This document shows positions 24,945 to 33,440 of a stretch of 64,000 bases of DNA, piece after piece. Made by a program: the position numbers and the translations under genes. Where the stretch lies: NCBI RefSeq assembly GCF_900637055.1, contig NZ_LR134338.1, positions 5,977,501-6,041,500 of the forward strand, read 5' to 3'. The first letter of the stretch is position 1. Each line of letters starts with the position of its first letter. This stretch comes from Brevibacillus brevis. Lineage in GTDB: Bacteria > Bacillota > Bacilli > Brevibacillales > Brevibacillaceae. The notes below the pieces were generated by a model. The model was given only the letters and a program-made list of their open reading frames with translations. It did no database searches and was not told where the DNA came from.

Positions 24945-25354
24945 TAGCTTCCCGCCTTTTTCGGATACTCCTTGAGACGCAGCTCAACGTTAACAGATAG
25001 TAAACGACCACGACCGTCATAGTTTTTGTGTTGTTCGCTGACCGACTCGGTAATCCATTGGCTGGTTGAAACAGGTTTGTTTCCGATGACCAATAAATCC
25101 CTTTGGCCAGTATCCCTTTTGATCCGCAATGTTTTCAGCTCCGCTTCTGGATCAACCCCGAGCGAGGCTTTCAACTGAATGGAAAGACTAATTTCTTCAA
25201 GCCCCGGACCAACGAATTCAGGAATCGGTTTGTTTCGATGGATGTCATGGGTTACCCACCGGCTCGAGCCGTTTCTTGTCAGTTCATCAAAAGTACGAAC
25301 ACGCTGGGAAGATACTTCAAAAATCACTTCTCCAAGACTTCCGATGACCGCCAT
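24944..25354 (-). CDS. P2 gpU-like tail protein
   Basis: 136 residues matching P2 gpU: MAVIGSLGEVIFEVSSQRV, then a RTFDELTRNGSSRW region, and LEEISLSIQLKASLG. gpU helps complete or terminate the tail. Here it lies after gpV rather than beside gpX, a modest rearrangement of the P2 order. It overlaps the V gene by 31 bases. Confidence 0.8.
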   Translation of the reverse strand: MAVIGSLGEVIFEVSSQRVRTFDELTRNGSSRWVTHDIHRNKPIPEFVGPGLEEISLSIQLKASLGVDPEAELKTLRIKRDTGQRDLLVIGNKPVSTSQWITESVSEQHKNYDGRGRLLSVNVELRLKEYPKKAGS

Positions 25355-25773
25355 TCTGGTTCACCTCGCTGCGTCGTTTGGTTGTATATGATATTGGCGT
25401 TATTGACGACGATTTTCCCAGGGTGGAGAAAATCAATGGTTATGGTATGCGTTTCGCGGTCGTAGTCAATAAACGTACCGTCTCCAAACCGGATGTGTCG
25501 TTTATTTTTGTTTTTGATTGGCACCAGGTCCTCCTGGTTGTACGTCGATCCAAGGATGATCCCATCTGCATTCCCTGTCGGCAGAAAGAGGCACCATACC
25601 TGTTCATTCACATCCGGCAGCCAATAATCTTTCTGCAAAAAAGAACCGCGAGAAAGGATGTCCATGTTGTAGGACACGACATCCTCGCGATCACCGAAGA
25701 CGACCCTTGCTGTCGCATCCCTTTCGTCCACGCTCGATACAATGCCAACACGTAATATGTTTTTCATATCCAT
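25324..25773 (-). CDS. Baseplate assembly protein V (spike)
   Basis: A protein of about 149 residues of the P2 gpV type: an OB-fold N-terminus (VGIVSSVDERDATARVVFGD), LPDVNEQVWCLFLPTGNADG, then a beta-helix stretch. It forms the membrane-piercing spike under the tail tube. The ATG at 25773 overlaps the stop of gpD (TAATG); the frame is open a few codons further up. Confidence 0.85.
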   Translation of the reverse strand: MDMKNILRVGIVSSVDERDATARVVFGDREDVVSYNMDILSRGSFLQKDYWLPDVNEQVWCLFLPTGNADGIILGSTYNQEDLVPIKNKNKRHIRFGDGTFIDYDRETHTITIDFLHPGKIVVNNANIIYNQTTQRGEPEWRSSEVLEK

Positions 25774-26789
25774 TACCAGCCCAATACCTTTCTGCATTCA
25801 AGCGAAGTTTCGTAGCCATTCCCGCTATAAGCATGAACAGCTTGGGTAATGATGTATTTCCCGCTCACAGCCCCAAAATTGTTCAGCATAAACGTCATAC
25901 CGGCTACCAGGTTAACGTCTCCCATCAAGGTAATGCTTGCCGTGTATTGATCCTTATTCGCTTGGCGCAACGCACTTTTGGCTTTTCGTGCTGCCTGACG
26001 TCCATCTTTGACGCGTTCATTGATATACAGCGTGCGACCCGTTTTCGGCGCGTTGGGAGGCATATAGGTATGATGGATCTTCTTTTTCCCCTTCGGACTG
26101 TGATAGTCCACAATCGCGCGGTTATAGATGCCTGTCGTGGTCACATGTGCCGAAAAGCTTTTGATCTTGGACGTTCCGTAATTGAGCGAAAAAGCAGGAG
26201 GTTTCTCCTCGTATTTGGCTTCATCAAATAAACTGATCTGTTTGCCTGTCAGCTTAACAGCAATGCCAGCATCATCGCAAAGGCGCATGAGGAAACCAAG
26301 ATCGGTTTCCTCTGTTTGTTCAATCCGATCATAGTCCTCGTCTTCTGCGTCAAATAGAAGTTTGAGGCCATTCTTGCCTGCAATATCTTTTGCGATCACA
26401 GACAAACGCGTTTTCTCCCATGCACGGTATTTTCGTTGAGCCCGGATCGTGGATGCATCTGGCACAGACACGCCTTGGATGCTTACGGCATTGGGTGGAC
26501 TTGTTAGGCTGATCTCGTTGATCTCGAAATACCCGCAATTTAAAGCATCCGTTTTCCCGTCCTCAATCCAATTTTCACGAATGATTTTTGCCTTTAGGCT
26601 TGCATACAATTCCGGCATCCACGCTGCCCACCACAGGCGTTCCCGGTCAGCTAGGTTGATAGATAGGGTATCCGCCGTGCCAGAGAGGTTGTCAGTGTAC
26701 TCAAACGAGATGAGGTACGGCTGCAGGTCATTCGATATATTCTTGTTGTCATAGAGTAGTTCAAATTTGACTCGTCTTGGCTGTGCCAC
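25773..26789 (-). CDS. Late control / tail hub protein D (P2 gpD)
   Basis: A 338-residue hub protein. The N-terminal beta-barrel LISFEYTDNLSGTADTLSI is followed by a LysM-like and second barrel region, LRQANKDQYTASITLMGD and YIITQAVHAYSGNGYETSL. It joins the tail tube to the spike. The start is GTG. It is the P2 D neighbour of X and V. Confidence 0.9.
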   Translation of the reverse strand: MAQPRRVKFELLYDNKNISNDLQPYLISFEYTDNLSGTADTLSINLADRERLWWAAWMPELYASLKAKIIRENWIEDGKTDALNCGYFEINEISLTSPPNAVSIQGVSVPDASTIRAQRKYRAWEKTRLSVIAKDIAGKNGLKLLFDAEDEDYDRIEQTEETDLGFLMRLCDDAGIAVKLTGKQISLFDEAKYEEKPPAFSLNYGTSKIKSFSAHVTTTGIYNRAIVDYHSPKGKKKIHHTYMPPNAPKTGRTLYINERVKDGRQAARKAKSALRQANKDQYTASITLMGDVNLVAGMTFMLNNFGAVSGKYIITQAVHAYSGNGYETSLECRKVLGW

Positions 26790-26795
26790 TCGTCG

Positions 26796-27011
26796 TCACT
26801 CCCTCTTCCAAGGAGGCAGATTTGATGTGTCCTGCGCCGTGCCATCGTCATTGTCTGGAACAACCAGGACGACTCCAGATGAAAAGACTACCGTCTCACG
26901 ATGCTTTAAATTGGCTTCAATTAACTGTGGCATGAAATACTCGCTGCCCATCGTTTTAAATGCGATCCAGTCCCACATGTCGCCAGCATTCGTTGTATAT
27001 GTTCCGGCCAT
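26796..27011 (-). CDS. Tail protein X (P2 gpX)
   Basis: A 71-residue LysM-like protein. YTTNAGDMWDWIAFKTMG and SGVVLVVPD match the tail X family, which links tape measure and hub. It directly precedes gpD and overlaps the tape measure stop by one base. Confidence 0.85.
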   Translation of the reverse strand: MAGTYTTNAGDMWDWIAFKTMGSEYFMPQLIEANLKHRETVVFSSGVVLVVPDNDDGTAQDTSNLPPWKRE

Positions 27012-28993
27012 CAGGAATACCTCACCGCCCTTTCATTCCTCATGAACCGCTGCATATTCGCCTTGAATTCATGATAGGAGTCTCGGAGCATCGACTCGTT
27101 TTCCGCCCGATTTCCGCCTGAAAGGTTTGGCGAGAATTGAAAAACAAGCGTTTGATTCCCATTTCGTGACGACAACGCCTGATTCGCTCTCGACCATAGA
27201 TTGGAGTCGAGATTGCGATTCTGTTGGGCAGTCAATACACGTTCCCCTTTGTGAAGCTCCGCTCGGTATCCATCGAACGGGACATATGGCAATCCATTTG
27301 CGTGAGAACCATTGACCCAATCCCACGCTTTTTCGTACCATACGGGTTCCGGCCCTGCTGTCATGGTTGCGTTTGGCCCACCATAAACAGGCGTAGTGGT
27401 AGGATCTAGTCCAGCAGCTCTCATGCTCTCTATTCGGGCTTCCAGTTTGCTAAAGGGAGTCTCCAGCTTGTTTTCTCCCCACATTCCATCCCAAATACCC
27501 TGAATGATCGATTTGCCGACATCATATCCTACGTCTTGGGCGATTGGAATGAGAGGTACAGCTGCCGCTTTGATCAACTCACCGAGCTTCGATGCAATTT
27601 CATAAGTGACACGTTGCGTGGCTTCACTACCGCCTGAGCTCCACCATTTGTTGAACGTCTCGTATGCATCCGCTACGATAAACTCGATTTTCCCCCAAAC
27701 ATCTAACTTCTTATATTCAGGATTATTGAAAATCGTCTGTAGCTTATTAGATGCAAACTGGACGGACTTCGTAACAGTTCGTCCCATTTCCGCAAAAGCA
27801 TCTGACCCCAGCTTCGCCAAATCCTGAAACGCCTCTGTTTTGGTCAAATTGTCAATTTCTTTTAGCGTTGGTTTCAAAGCGTCTAACGCTTCTACCCCCA
27901 TCTTGGTCCATGTCAATTGAAGCTTTTCCACGAGCTGTTCATACATAACAAGACCAGTAGTATCGACATCACTCAACAACTTGGCATCGATGTTCTGTTT
28001 ATTTAGCAGCTCATTCATGCCCTTGATAATGCCGTCAATGCCCGATTTGGCAAACTTCTTGATGTCTGAGCGAGGCATATTGAAACGCTCAACGATAGAC
28101 TGGGTATCGCCAATCAATAACTCGTTGAGAGCGATCGCCGCCCCTTGCATCCCCTGTTGTTTATTGATCGTCCCTAGCTTCTCGGATATATCTAGTAATG
28201 CTTGGACTTGCCGCAGGTCTTTCGTTTTAAACAAAAACGCCTGGCCGGATTCAAAGAAGTCCGTCATCCCGAAACGGGATTCAATGGCACGCTTCTCCAT
28301 CCAGTTGAACAACTGATCAGCTTTCTTTTGGTCTCGGAGCAATGATTGGATGACTTCGATGTTGTATTCTCGATCAGCCGCTTTGCTGACGCTATCCATC
28401 ATCAAGTCAAAAGCAGATTTCGCAGTCTTTGCTCCGACAGCAATCCCAGCCAGACCAACCCCAACCGTACCAAGATACCCTCCAACAGGTATCAATGCAG
28501 CCCCTGCCAACGCAATTTCCCCTATGGAGACTCCCGCAGCAAGTGCGTTTGCCTCCATGGTTTGAAGTTGGCGAGAATAAGCGTTCAGATTGTTTGATTC
28601 ACTTCTCATTTCTCTATTTAATTCGGCTATGTTCCGTTTAAACTTATCGACCTGTGAGGCTGCTCTCTTTTGTACGTTGGTAAACCGTTGAAGGTCGTTT
28701 TGCAGCTTCTGGCTTTCCCGTCTGTACACCTCTTCGCTGATCGCGCCACTTCGGTATTTCCGCTCCAAAGAGGAAAGGCCACGCTTGGTTTTCTCTATCG
28801 CTGCTGACATTTTCGAGTGCAAGGTGGACATGGATTGCAGTTTGCCATTTGCCTTCTCAATAGATGCCTGATACTCGCTGATTTTTTTTCGCATATCCTG
28901 CATACGGCGGGAAGCGTTATCGAACGCGCTGGTGAACGATCTGTTCATTTTCCCAGACATCTTGATTGTGAATTCATACAGTTTCCTACCCAT
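27011..28993 (-). CDS. Phage tail tape measure protein
   Basis: About 660 residues. The N-terminal 130-170 residues are a coiled coil with many Lys/Arg/Glu. Hydrophobic helices follow (VSIGEIALAGAALIPVGGYL and neighbours), then a tape-measure core and a Gly/Pro-rich end. Its length sets tail length; a myovirus tail of about 100 nm would be expected by the usual 1.5 angstrom per residue rule. The start at ATG 28993 follows ggaggcgaaacgg and overlaps the E' stop. The frame is open 16 codons further up. Confidence 0.85.
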   Translation of the reverse strand: MGRKLYEFTIKMSGKMNRSFTSAFDNASRRMQDMRKKISEYQASIEKANGKLQSMSTLHSKMSAAIEKTKRGLSSLERKYRSGAISEEVYRRESQKLQNDLQRFTNVQKRAASQVDKFKRNIAELNREMRSESNNLNAYSRQLQTMEANALAAGVSIGEIALAGAALIPVGGYLGTVGVGLAGIAVGAKTAKSAFDLMMDSVSKAADREYNIEVIQSLLRDQKKADQLFNWMEKRAIESRFGMTDFFESGQAFLFKTKDLRQVQALLDISEKLGTINKQQGMQGAAIALNELLIGDTQSIVERFNMPRSDIKKFAKSGIDGIIKGMNELLNKQNIDAKLLSDVDTTGLVMYEQLVEKLQLTWTKMGVEALDALKPTLKEIDNLTKTEAFQDLAKLGSDAFAEMGRTVTKSVQFASNKLQTIFNNPEYKKLDVWGKIEFIVADAYETFNKWWSSGGSEATQRVTYEIASKLGELIKAAAVPLIPIAQDVGYDVGKSIIQGIWDGMWGENKLETPFSKLEARIESMRAAGLDPTTTPVYGGPNATMTAGPEPVWYEKAWDWVNGSHANGLPYVPFDGYRAELHKGERVLTAQQNRNLDSNLWSRANQALSSRNGNQTLVFQFSPNLSGGNRAENESMLRDSYHEFKANMQRFMRNERAVRYS

Positions 28994-29102
28994 CCGTTTC
29001 GCCTCCCTCCGTAATTTCCATGGCTGCTGATACCCATTCATTTAAATCGTTCAAAGTCATGCCAAGGTAAAACTCCATGCTGGTATGCGTGTTTCTCGCC
29101 AT
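28986..29102 (-). CDS. Tail assembly chaperone C-terminal part (P2 E'-like)
   Basis: The 38-residue frame contains MEFYLGMTLNDLNEWV, the typical E'/GpG-T type helix. It lies in the -1 frame relative to the preceding E-like gene, and the E' frame is open back through the slippery heptamer at 29180-29186. It is therefore most likely made only as the extension of a frameshift product of about 155 residues (29452 to 29180, then -1 to 28986). Confidence 0.75.
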   Translation of the reverse strand: MARNTHTSMEFYLGMTLNDLNEWVSAAMEITEGGETDG

Positions 29103-29128
29103 ATTGAGTACGAGTTTCCGTAACTCTC

Positions 29129-29452
29129 TTATTCCTCCGTCTTCTCTATCTCCTCCATCTCCTTCAAATCCATACCGAGCAAAAAAGCATGCGCCGCTGT
29201 TACTGCTCGGTAAAAATCCCGTGCCCCAAGTCTTAATAGATCATGGTAGAGGACTCCGCAAGCTTTTGCGGCAAGCACCGCCCGAAAAGCCGATGATTGC
29301 ATATCATTCGGGGAAAATCCGATAATCTGACGGGCCTCATCAGTAGCATTAATAATATCCGCGCCTGTCAGTTTATCGAAATCGAACGTGAGGGAGGTTA
29401 TCTCCTTATCGTCTACCCTCAATGGTTTTTCTAATGGCAGTGGCAATTTCAT
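29129..29452 (-). CDS. Tail assembly chaperone (P2 gpE-like)
   Basis: A 107-residue chaperone that binds the tape measure before tube assembly. The sequence LTFDFDKLTGADIINA is typical of the group. On the minus strand, codons 89-91 read GCT TTT TTG, giving the canonical slippery heptamer T TTT TTG (29186-29180). A slip there continues into E'. The gene lies between tube protein and tape measure, as in P2 and lambda (G/G-T). Confidence 0.85.
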   Translation of the reverse strand: MKLPLPLEKPLRVDDKEITSLTFDFDKLTGADIINATDEARQIIGFSPNDMQSSAFRAVLAAKACGVLYHDLLRLGARDFYRAVTAAHAFLLGMDLKEMEEIEKTEE

Positions 29453-29468
29453 TTTGCAAAACTCCCTT

Positions 29469-29993
29469 CTATAGTCCTAACGCGCGGCGCGTATCAGCTA
29501 ATTGATCCTTGCCATTGACTCGATAGATGTAATTTAATTTGTCGAGCTCCAGGACGTTCTTTCCGTCCATGTCGATCTTGATGTAGGTGATTTCCAACTC
29601 TGTACTACTGTCTGTGGTTGTGCCCTTTTCTAGCTTCCCAAGTTCACCACTGGTTGTGTTCCCTTGAACAACAATTCGTAGCGCACGGGTAATCAAGCGA
29701 CCAGAGCCACGGTCATGCTCTTGGAGAGCTCCACGACAATCTAGTCGATGAGCACCCAGCTCCAGAAAGTCAAACAATCTATCTGTGATCGAATGCCAAT
29801 TCAGGGTGATTTTTTGAGAGCCGAAGGACCCAACAGAGGATTCAAAGCTGCCAAATACACCAGCTCCTTTGACTTCCTCTGTAGCAAAAGAAAAGGATGG
29901 CAATTGAATATCTGCCACCCCTACGAGGTCTGTTGTGCCATTTTTGTACACCATGAAATCCTTTAAGCGATCAGGAATTGCTTTGTTTGCCAT
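29469..29993 (-). CDS. Phage major tail tube protein (P2 FII)
   Basis: A 174-residue tube subunit. DRLKDFMVYKNGTTDLVGVA, then ITLNWHSITDRLFDFLELG and YIYRVNGKDQLADTRRALGL match the FII family. It follows the sheath gene in the P2 order, which marks a contractile tail. Confidence 0.9.
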   Translation of the reverse strand: MANKAIPDRLKDFMVYKNGTTDLVGVADIQLPSFSFATEEVKGAGVFGSFESSVGSFGSQKITLNWHSITDRLFDFLELGAHRLDCRGALQEHDRGSGRLITRALRIVVQGNTTSGELGKLEKGTTTDSSTELEITYIKIDMDGKNVLELDKLNYIYRVNGKDQLADTRRALGL

Positions 29994-30017
29994 TGTTTAT
30001 TCACCTGCCTTGTATGA

Positions 30018-31481
30018 TTAGGCTGCAAAGAGATTTTGAAGATACGCCACATCAAATTCAAGTTTGAACTCGATGTTTTCAGCCGGTACGGGAGCCGCCA
30101 GGAACAATCGATAAGAAACTTTTCCGTCCAACAGCGATGTGACCGGATTATCCGCTGCTCTGAATTCTACACGCCCGCCGAGTATGGAACCTTGCGCTGT
30201 CAGTCCATTCAGCCAGATGTTTGTTGAGTCCACAACTGTGTCAATCAACCTTCTGTTTGTTGGATCGTCCACCACTTGCCAATGGGTCAAGATAAGCGTG
30301 TTTCCGATCCAGTTGAACATCTGACGTACGGGAATGAATCTGTCTTTCACGTCCGTATTGGCTGGATAGACAGATGTGTTGTTTCCCCACAACTTCCATC
30401 CACCGACGAAATTGATTGCCGTGACAATCCCCTCACCATTAAGATAGGCTGCTTGATCTACGCCGAGGTTGATTTCGGTATCAGCTTCATTTACGACAGC
30501 GTTCGCTTGAATGTTTTTGTTGGAAGGCGATACATATGGAACGTTGCCGTTTTCAGCAATGACTTTGCTATTCAACGCTGCAAATTGCGTAGACAAATGA
30601 TAAATCTCGTCGCCCAATTTCGCTTTAAGATAGCAGGCCACTAGGTGTGGGTCGCTGAAATTGTTGTTGTTTTTCCATGCTGGTGCTTCTGTGTAAACGC
30701 CAGCTCCTGTTGAAGAAGAATCAATATCGGCAATGGCCATCGCTTTAAACAAACTATTAATGCCAGTAGACTTTGCTTTCATGACAGCTGCAACGGCTGG
30801 CTTTTTTGAATGCTTCGGTACGACTATTTGCCCTGGGACTAGTCGATACAACGGGAATATCTTGTTGATCAACTCTAGTCCTGTCACCTTGCCTGTTCCT
30901 GAATCGATTCCACCAATGATTTGTGCATCTGTTACGGTGGAAGGCGTGAGTTTATCGTAGGATACAGTCAATGAGGTTTGGTTCGCCGGAATATCCCCAC
31001 CATCCACGCGAGAAATGACAGGATGCCCTGATCCATTGAATACAACTGTATAGTCCTTATTTCGCACCAAAGCATTACCTGCACCAGTGAGTTTTACGAC
31101 CAGGGTCGAAAGCAACACGCCGTCAACAGCAATTGTGTATTTACCTGATGAGAGAGTAATTGCGCTGTCCGCCACGTTCTCCTTGTGGATGGAAGGATCA
31201 AGCACGTTGACAAATACAGCAGGCGCAACGTTAAAAAGCTGAAATTGAGCTTTGATAGCCTCGCATAGTGTATAGTCGTTCCAGTCGAAATGGTACCCAA
31301 GAGCTTTTACCGCTTCCTCATAGCTGTAGGCCAGTACCGGCTTATTCACATATGCGGATGGATTGTCTGTCAAATGGATAGGAGCCGTACCGAAATAGAC
31401 GGGCAATCCGGCTGCAGCTTCAACAGGCGAAAGGACACTCGTACCACTTTCTGAGATAGATACCTGGTGTTTATATGCCAC
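30018..31481 (-). CDS. Contractile tail sheath protein (P2 FI-like)
   Basis: A 487-residue sheath subunit. The N-terminal YKHQVSISESGTSVLSPVEA, the APAVFVNVLDPSIH region and the C-terminal domain VGGWKLWGNNTSVY with FNWIGNTLILTHWQ are family hallmarks. Its presence makes the phage a myovirus. The start is GTG, overlapping the previous stop. Confidence 0.92.
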   Translation of the reverse strand: MAYKHQVSISESGTSVLSPVEAAAGLPVYFGTAPIHLTDNPSAYVNKPVLAYSYEEAVKALGYHFDWNDYTLCEAIKAQFQLFNVAPAVFVNVLDPSIHKENVADSAITLSSGKYTIAVDGVLLSTLVVKLTGAGNALVRNKDYTVVFNGSGHPVISRVDGGDIPANQTSLTVSYDKLTPSTVTDAQIIGGIDSGTGKVTGLELINKIFPLYRLVPGQIVVPKHSKKPAVAAVMKAKSTGINSLFKAMAIADIDSSSTGAGVYTEAPAWKNNNNFSDPHLVACYLKAKLGDEIYHLSTQFAALNSKVIAENGNVPYVSPSNKNIQANAVVNEADTEINLGVDQAAYLNGEGIVTAINFVGGWKLWGNNTSVYPANTDVKDRFIPVRQMFNWIGNTLILTHWQVVDDPTNRRLIDTVVDSTNIWLNGLTAQGSILGGRVEFRAADNPVTSLLDGKVSYRLFLAAPVPAENIEFKLEFDVAYLQNLFAA

Positions 31482-31765
31482 TATTCTTCAACTCTCTTTC
31501 CTGCGGCGTAATCAGCGGTCTGCTGGAAAAAGACGCTCTCCGGTGTTCCATGATCTCTGATCGCCGCTTCTGCTTGGGACAGCTTTTCAACGGGCACGAA
31601 CATTTTCTTGATGGCTGGACAAGCTTCGATGTGCTTACTCAGATGTTGAGGAATACCGTCTGTAAATAGCGCGTATCGATGCAGAGTGCCATCACGTAAA
31701 CTACTCCCGCAGTAAATGACGTGCATTGGTTCTTTTGCAGTCACCTTTGATTCTGCTTTGCTCAT
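31481..31765 (-). CDS. Phage protein before the sheath gene, 94 aa
   Basis: A small soluble protein with no recognised domain. It has VIYCGSSLRDGTLHRYALF and a hydrophilic tail. The position between the tail terminator-like gene and the sheath matches a small conserved gene in many Firmicute myoviruses. It overlaps both neighbours by a few bases. Confidence 0.65.
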   Translation of the reverse strand: MSKAESKVTAKEPMHVIYCGSSLRDGTLHRYALFTDGIPQHLSKHIEACPAIKKMFVPVEKLSQAEAAIRDHGTPESVFFQQTADYAAGKRVEE

Positions 31766-32256
31766 TTATAAAATACCTCCCAATCAAATTCGGTCTGTAC
31801 TTGGGGAATCAGTACGTCGAACGTGATGTATGTCGCCCATTCTGGGAATGGTTGCTCGTCTGGTTGCTCCATTTCGAAAGATTCGTCATCGATCTGAAAG
31901 CGATCATCAATGATCGGATCTCGTTTTAACCCAATCTTGATCCGATTCGCTACATTCAGGCTATCAATCCAGCCGTTTTGTTCATCTTCGCTGTATGTGA
32001 TGACGATCACACGAATTTTGACGATATTCGCCTGCCTTCCATCGTTCTCTCTCCGAAAACGAACGACAACGGCAGGTAGCTCCGCTTTGATTTCTTGCGG
32101 ATCGGCTACAGGTGAATGCTTGCTCTCACTCAGGAACCCGCTGACCACCTGTGGTGCTTTATGTTCGTGGCCATCTAAGTTCGTGGGTAGCACAAAATCT
32201 TTCACGAGCGTTTCAATACGCTCTTTCAGCTTATTAACTAGGACAACATTAACCAT
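31762..32256 (-). CDS. Putative tail terminator/completion protein, 164 aa
   Basis: A mixed alpha-beta protein with LPAVVVRFRRENDGRQANIV and VIVITYSEDEQNGWIDSLNV, the pattern of tail terminator proteins (gpU/gp17-like) that cap the tube at the head side. It lies between a minor tail Z-like gene and the sheath. The family is assigned from pattern and place, not from a catalytic motif. Confidence 0.65.
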   Translation of the reverse strand: MVNVVLVNKLKERIETLVKDFVLPTNLDGHEHKAPQVVSGFLSESKHSPVADPQEIKAELPAVVVRFRRENDGRQANIVKIRVIVITYSEDEQNGWIDSLNVANRIKIGLKRDPIIDDRFQIDDESFEMEQPDEQPFPEWATYITFDVLIPQVQTEFDWEVFYK

Positions 32257-32809
32257 CTAGCACCCGTCCTATTTCATGCTCGAGACGCTTGTCCAATGTC
32301 TCCAGCATTTTATTCTGTATTGATTTTCGTACCTTCTCGTTGCCTAGCATTTGCGGTACAGCAGGCGCATAGAGTCCTTTGATTGGGAACCTCTTCGGTG
32401 TCGTTCGTCTGTATACGGAAGCCACATTTCTGACTTTTGCAACAAACGCACCAGGAATCGGAGATTTCCCGCCAGCTCGTAATACTTGGGCCAAGATCGG
32501 TTTTTTTCTACCAGGCTGCGGCGATTTCGGCGTGACACGAAAACGAATCAGTGGCATCACATGGCCCTTTGATTCCAGACTGCCGTCCAGATCATTCGCG
32601 GATGCTTTTTTGAGCTCCATCGTCTCGCTGACGTCTCTTTTTCGGACAAGATACGTGTCTCTCACCCTGGCTGCCGCTTCCGTTTTCCCGCTGGACAGGG
32701 CACGGTTCATTGCCCGTGCCTGTACCTTTGGAATTTGCTTCGGAATATGTGCCAGAAGATTTGCCGCTTCATTCAGTCTCTGTTTGATGGAGTTGTCGAA
32801 ATCAATCAT
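32249..32809 (-). CDS. Minor tail protein Z-like (prophage minor tail Z, GPZ)
   Basis: A basic 186-residue protein. IPKVQARAMNRALSSGKTEA and VRDTYLVRKRDVSETMELKK are typical of lambda Z/P2-type minor tail proteins that adapt the tail to the head. It overlaps both neighbours, so it is strictly operonic. Confidence 0.75.
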   Translation of the reverse strand: MIDFDNSIKQRLNEAANLLAHIPKQIPKVQARAMNRALSSGKTEAAARVRDTYLVRKRDVSETMELKKASANDLDGSLESKGHVMPLIRFRVTPKSPQPGRKKPILAQVLRAGGKSPIPGAFVAKVRNVASVYRRTTPKRFPIKGLYAPAVPQMLGNEKVRKSIQNKMLETLDKRLEHEIGRVLDG

Positions 32810-33138
32810 GGGTTTGAATTCCCGCCAAGGCGGATTTCCAAAATGCCCTCAAGATCAGCAGGTGGAGCTACGACCACATACGCTTTTTTATTGATTTTTA
32901 ACGTGTGTCCAACTGCTGGAATGAATGTGAAATCGGCTCGGTTCACATAGAGCATTATTTCTTCCGTGTATTCGCGGTCATGGGTCGGGTATGAATACGA
33001 TCGATTCCCCCCACCAATCGCGACAGGCTCAATCATTCCGGTTATCTGTTTCCCATCGATATCGATTCGATCTGCGAATTCGCCTAGATTGAGAAAGACA
33101 GCAGCATCCGCCTTTAGTTGATCCTTGAATGTGCTCAT
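32806..33138 (-). CDS. Head-tail joining protein, FII-like, 110 aa
   Basis: A small beta-rich protein. The middle IDGKQITGMIEPVAIGGGNR and the end DLEGILEIRLGGN resemble lambda FII-type connectors. Position between capsid and tail genes supports it. I rate the exact family as likely rather than certain. Confidence 0.65.
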   Translation of the reverse strand: MSTFKDQLKADAAVFLNLGEFADRIDIDGKQITGMIEPVAIGGGNRSYSYPTHDREYTEEIMLYVNRADFTFIPAVGHTLKINKKAYVVVAPPADLEGILEIRLGGNSNP

Positions 33139-33428
33139 TTGTCTTTGCCTTTCCCCCCTTTGGGAGCATCTACAATCAATTCCTCCGTATTCAGTTCGAA
33201 GACAATCTCTTGATTATCGTCAGAATGCTCATCTTGTTCGTTAATCTCGTTTGTCGCTTCATCAGATCCTACTTCAACGTCTCCGACAACATCTGTCTCT
33301 TCAAACACAGATACCGCCCCTTCACCGATCAGATGCGCTACATCCTTTTTGTGAGCATTAAAAATGGCGCCCTTCTCATGAAAGACACCATTATGCTTCA
33401 CTGTTCCAATTTGCACCTGAAATCGCAT
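33135..33428 (-). CDS. Small acidic phage protein, 97 aa
   Basis: The N-terminal 45 residues (VQIGTVKHNGVFHEKGAIF) look like a small beta domain found downstream of many capsid genes (DUF7210-like). The rest is acidic, with a Gly/Lys tail. Its role is unknown, perhaps head completion. It is translationally coupled to the FII-like gene by a 4-base overlap. Confidence 0.6.
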   Translation of the reverse strand: MRFQVQIGTVKHNGVFHEKGAIFNAHKKDVAHLIGEGAVSVFEETDVVGDVEVGSDEATNEINEQDEHSDDNQEIVFELNTEELIVDAPKGGKGKDK

Positions 33429-33440
33429 GATAGTTTCCTC

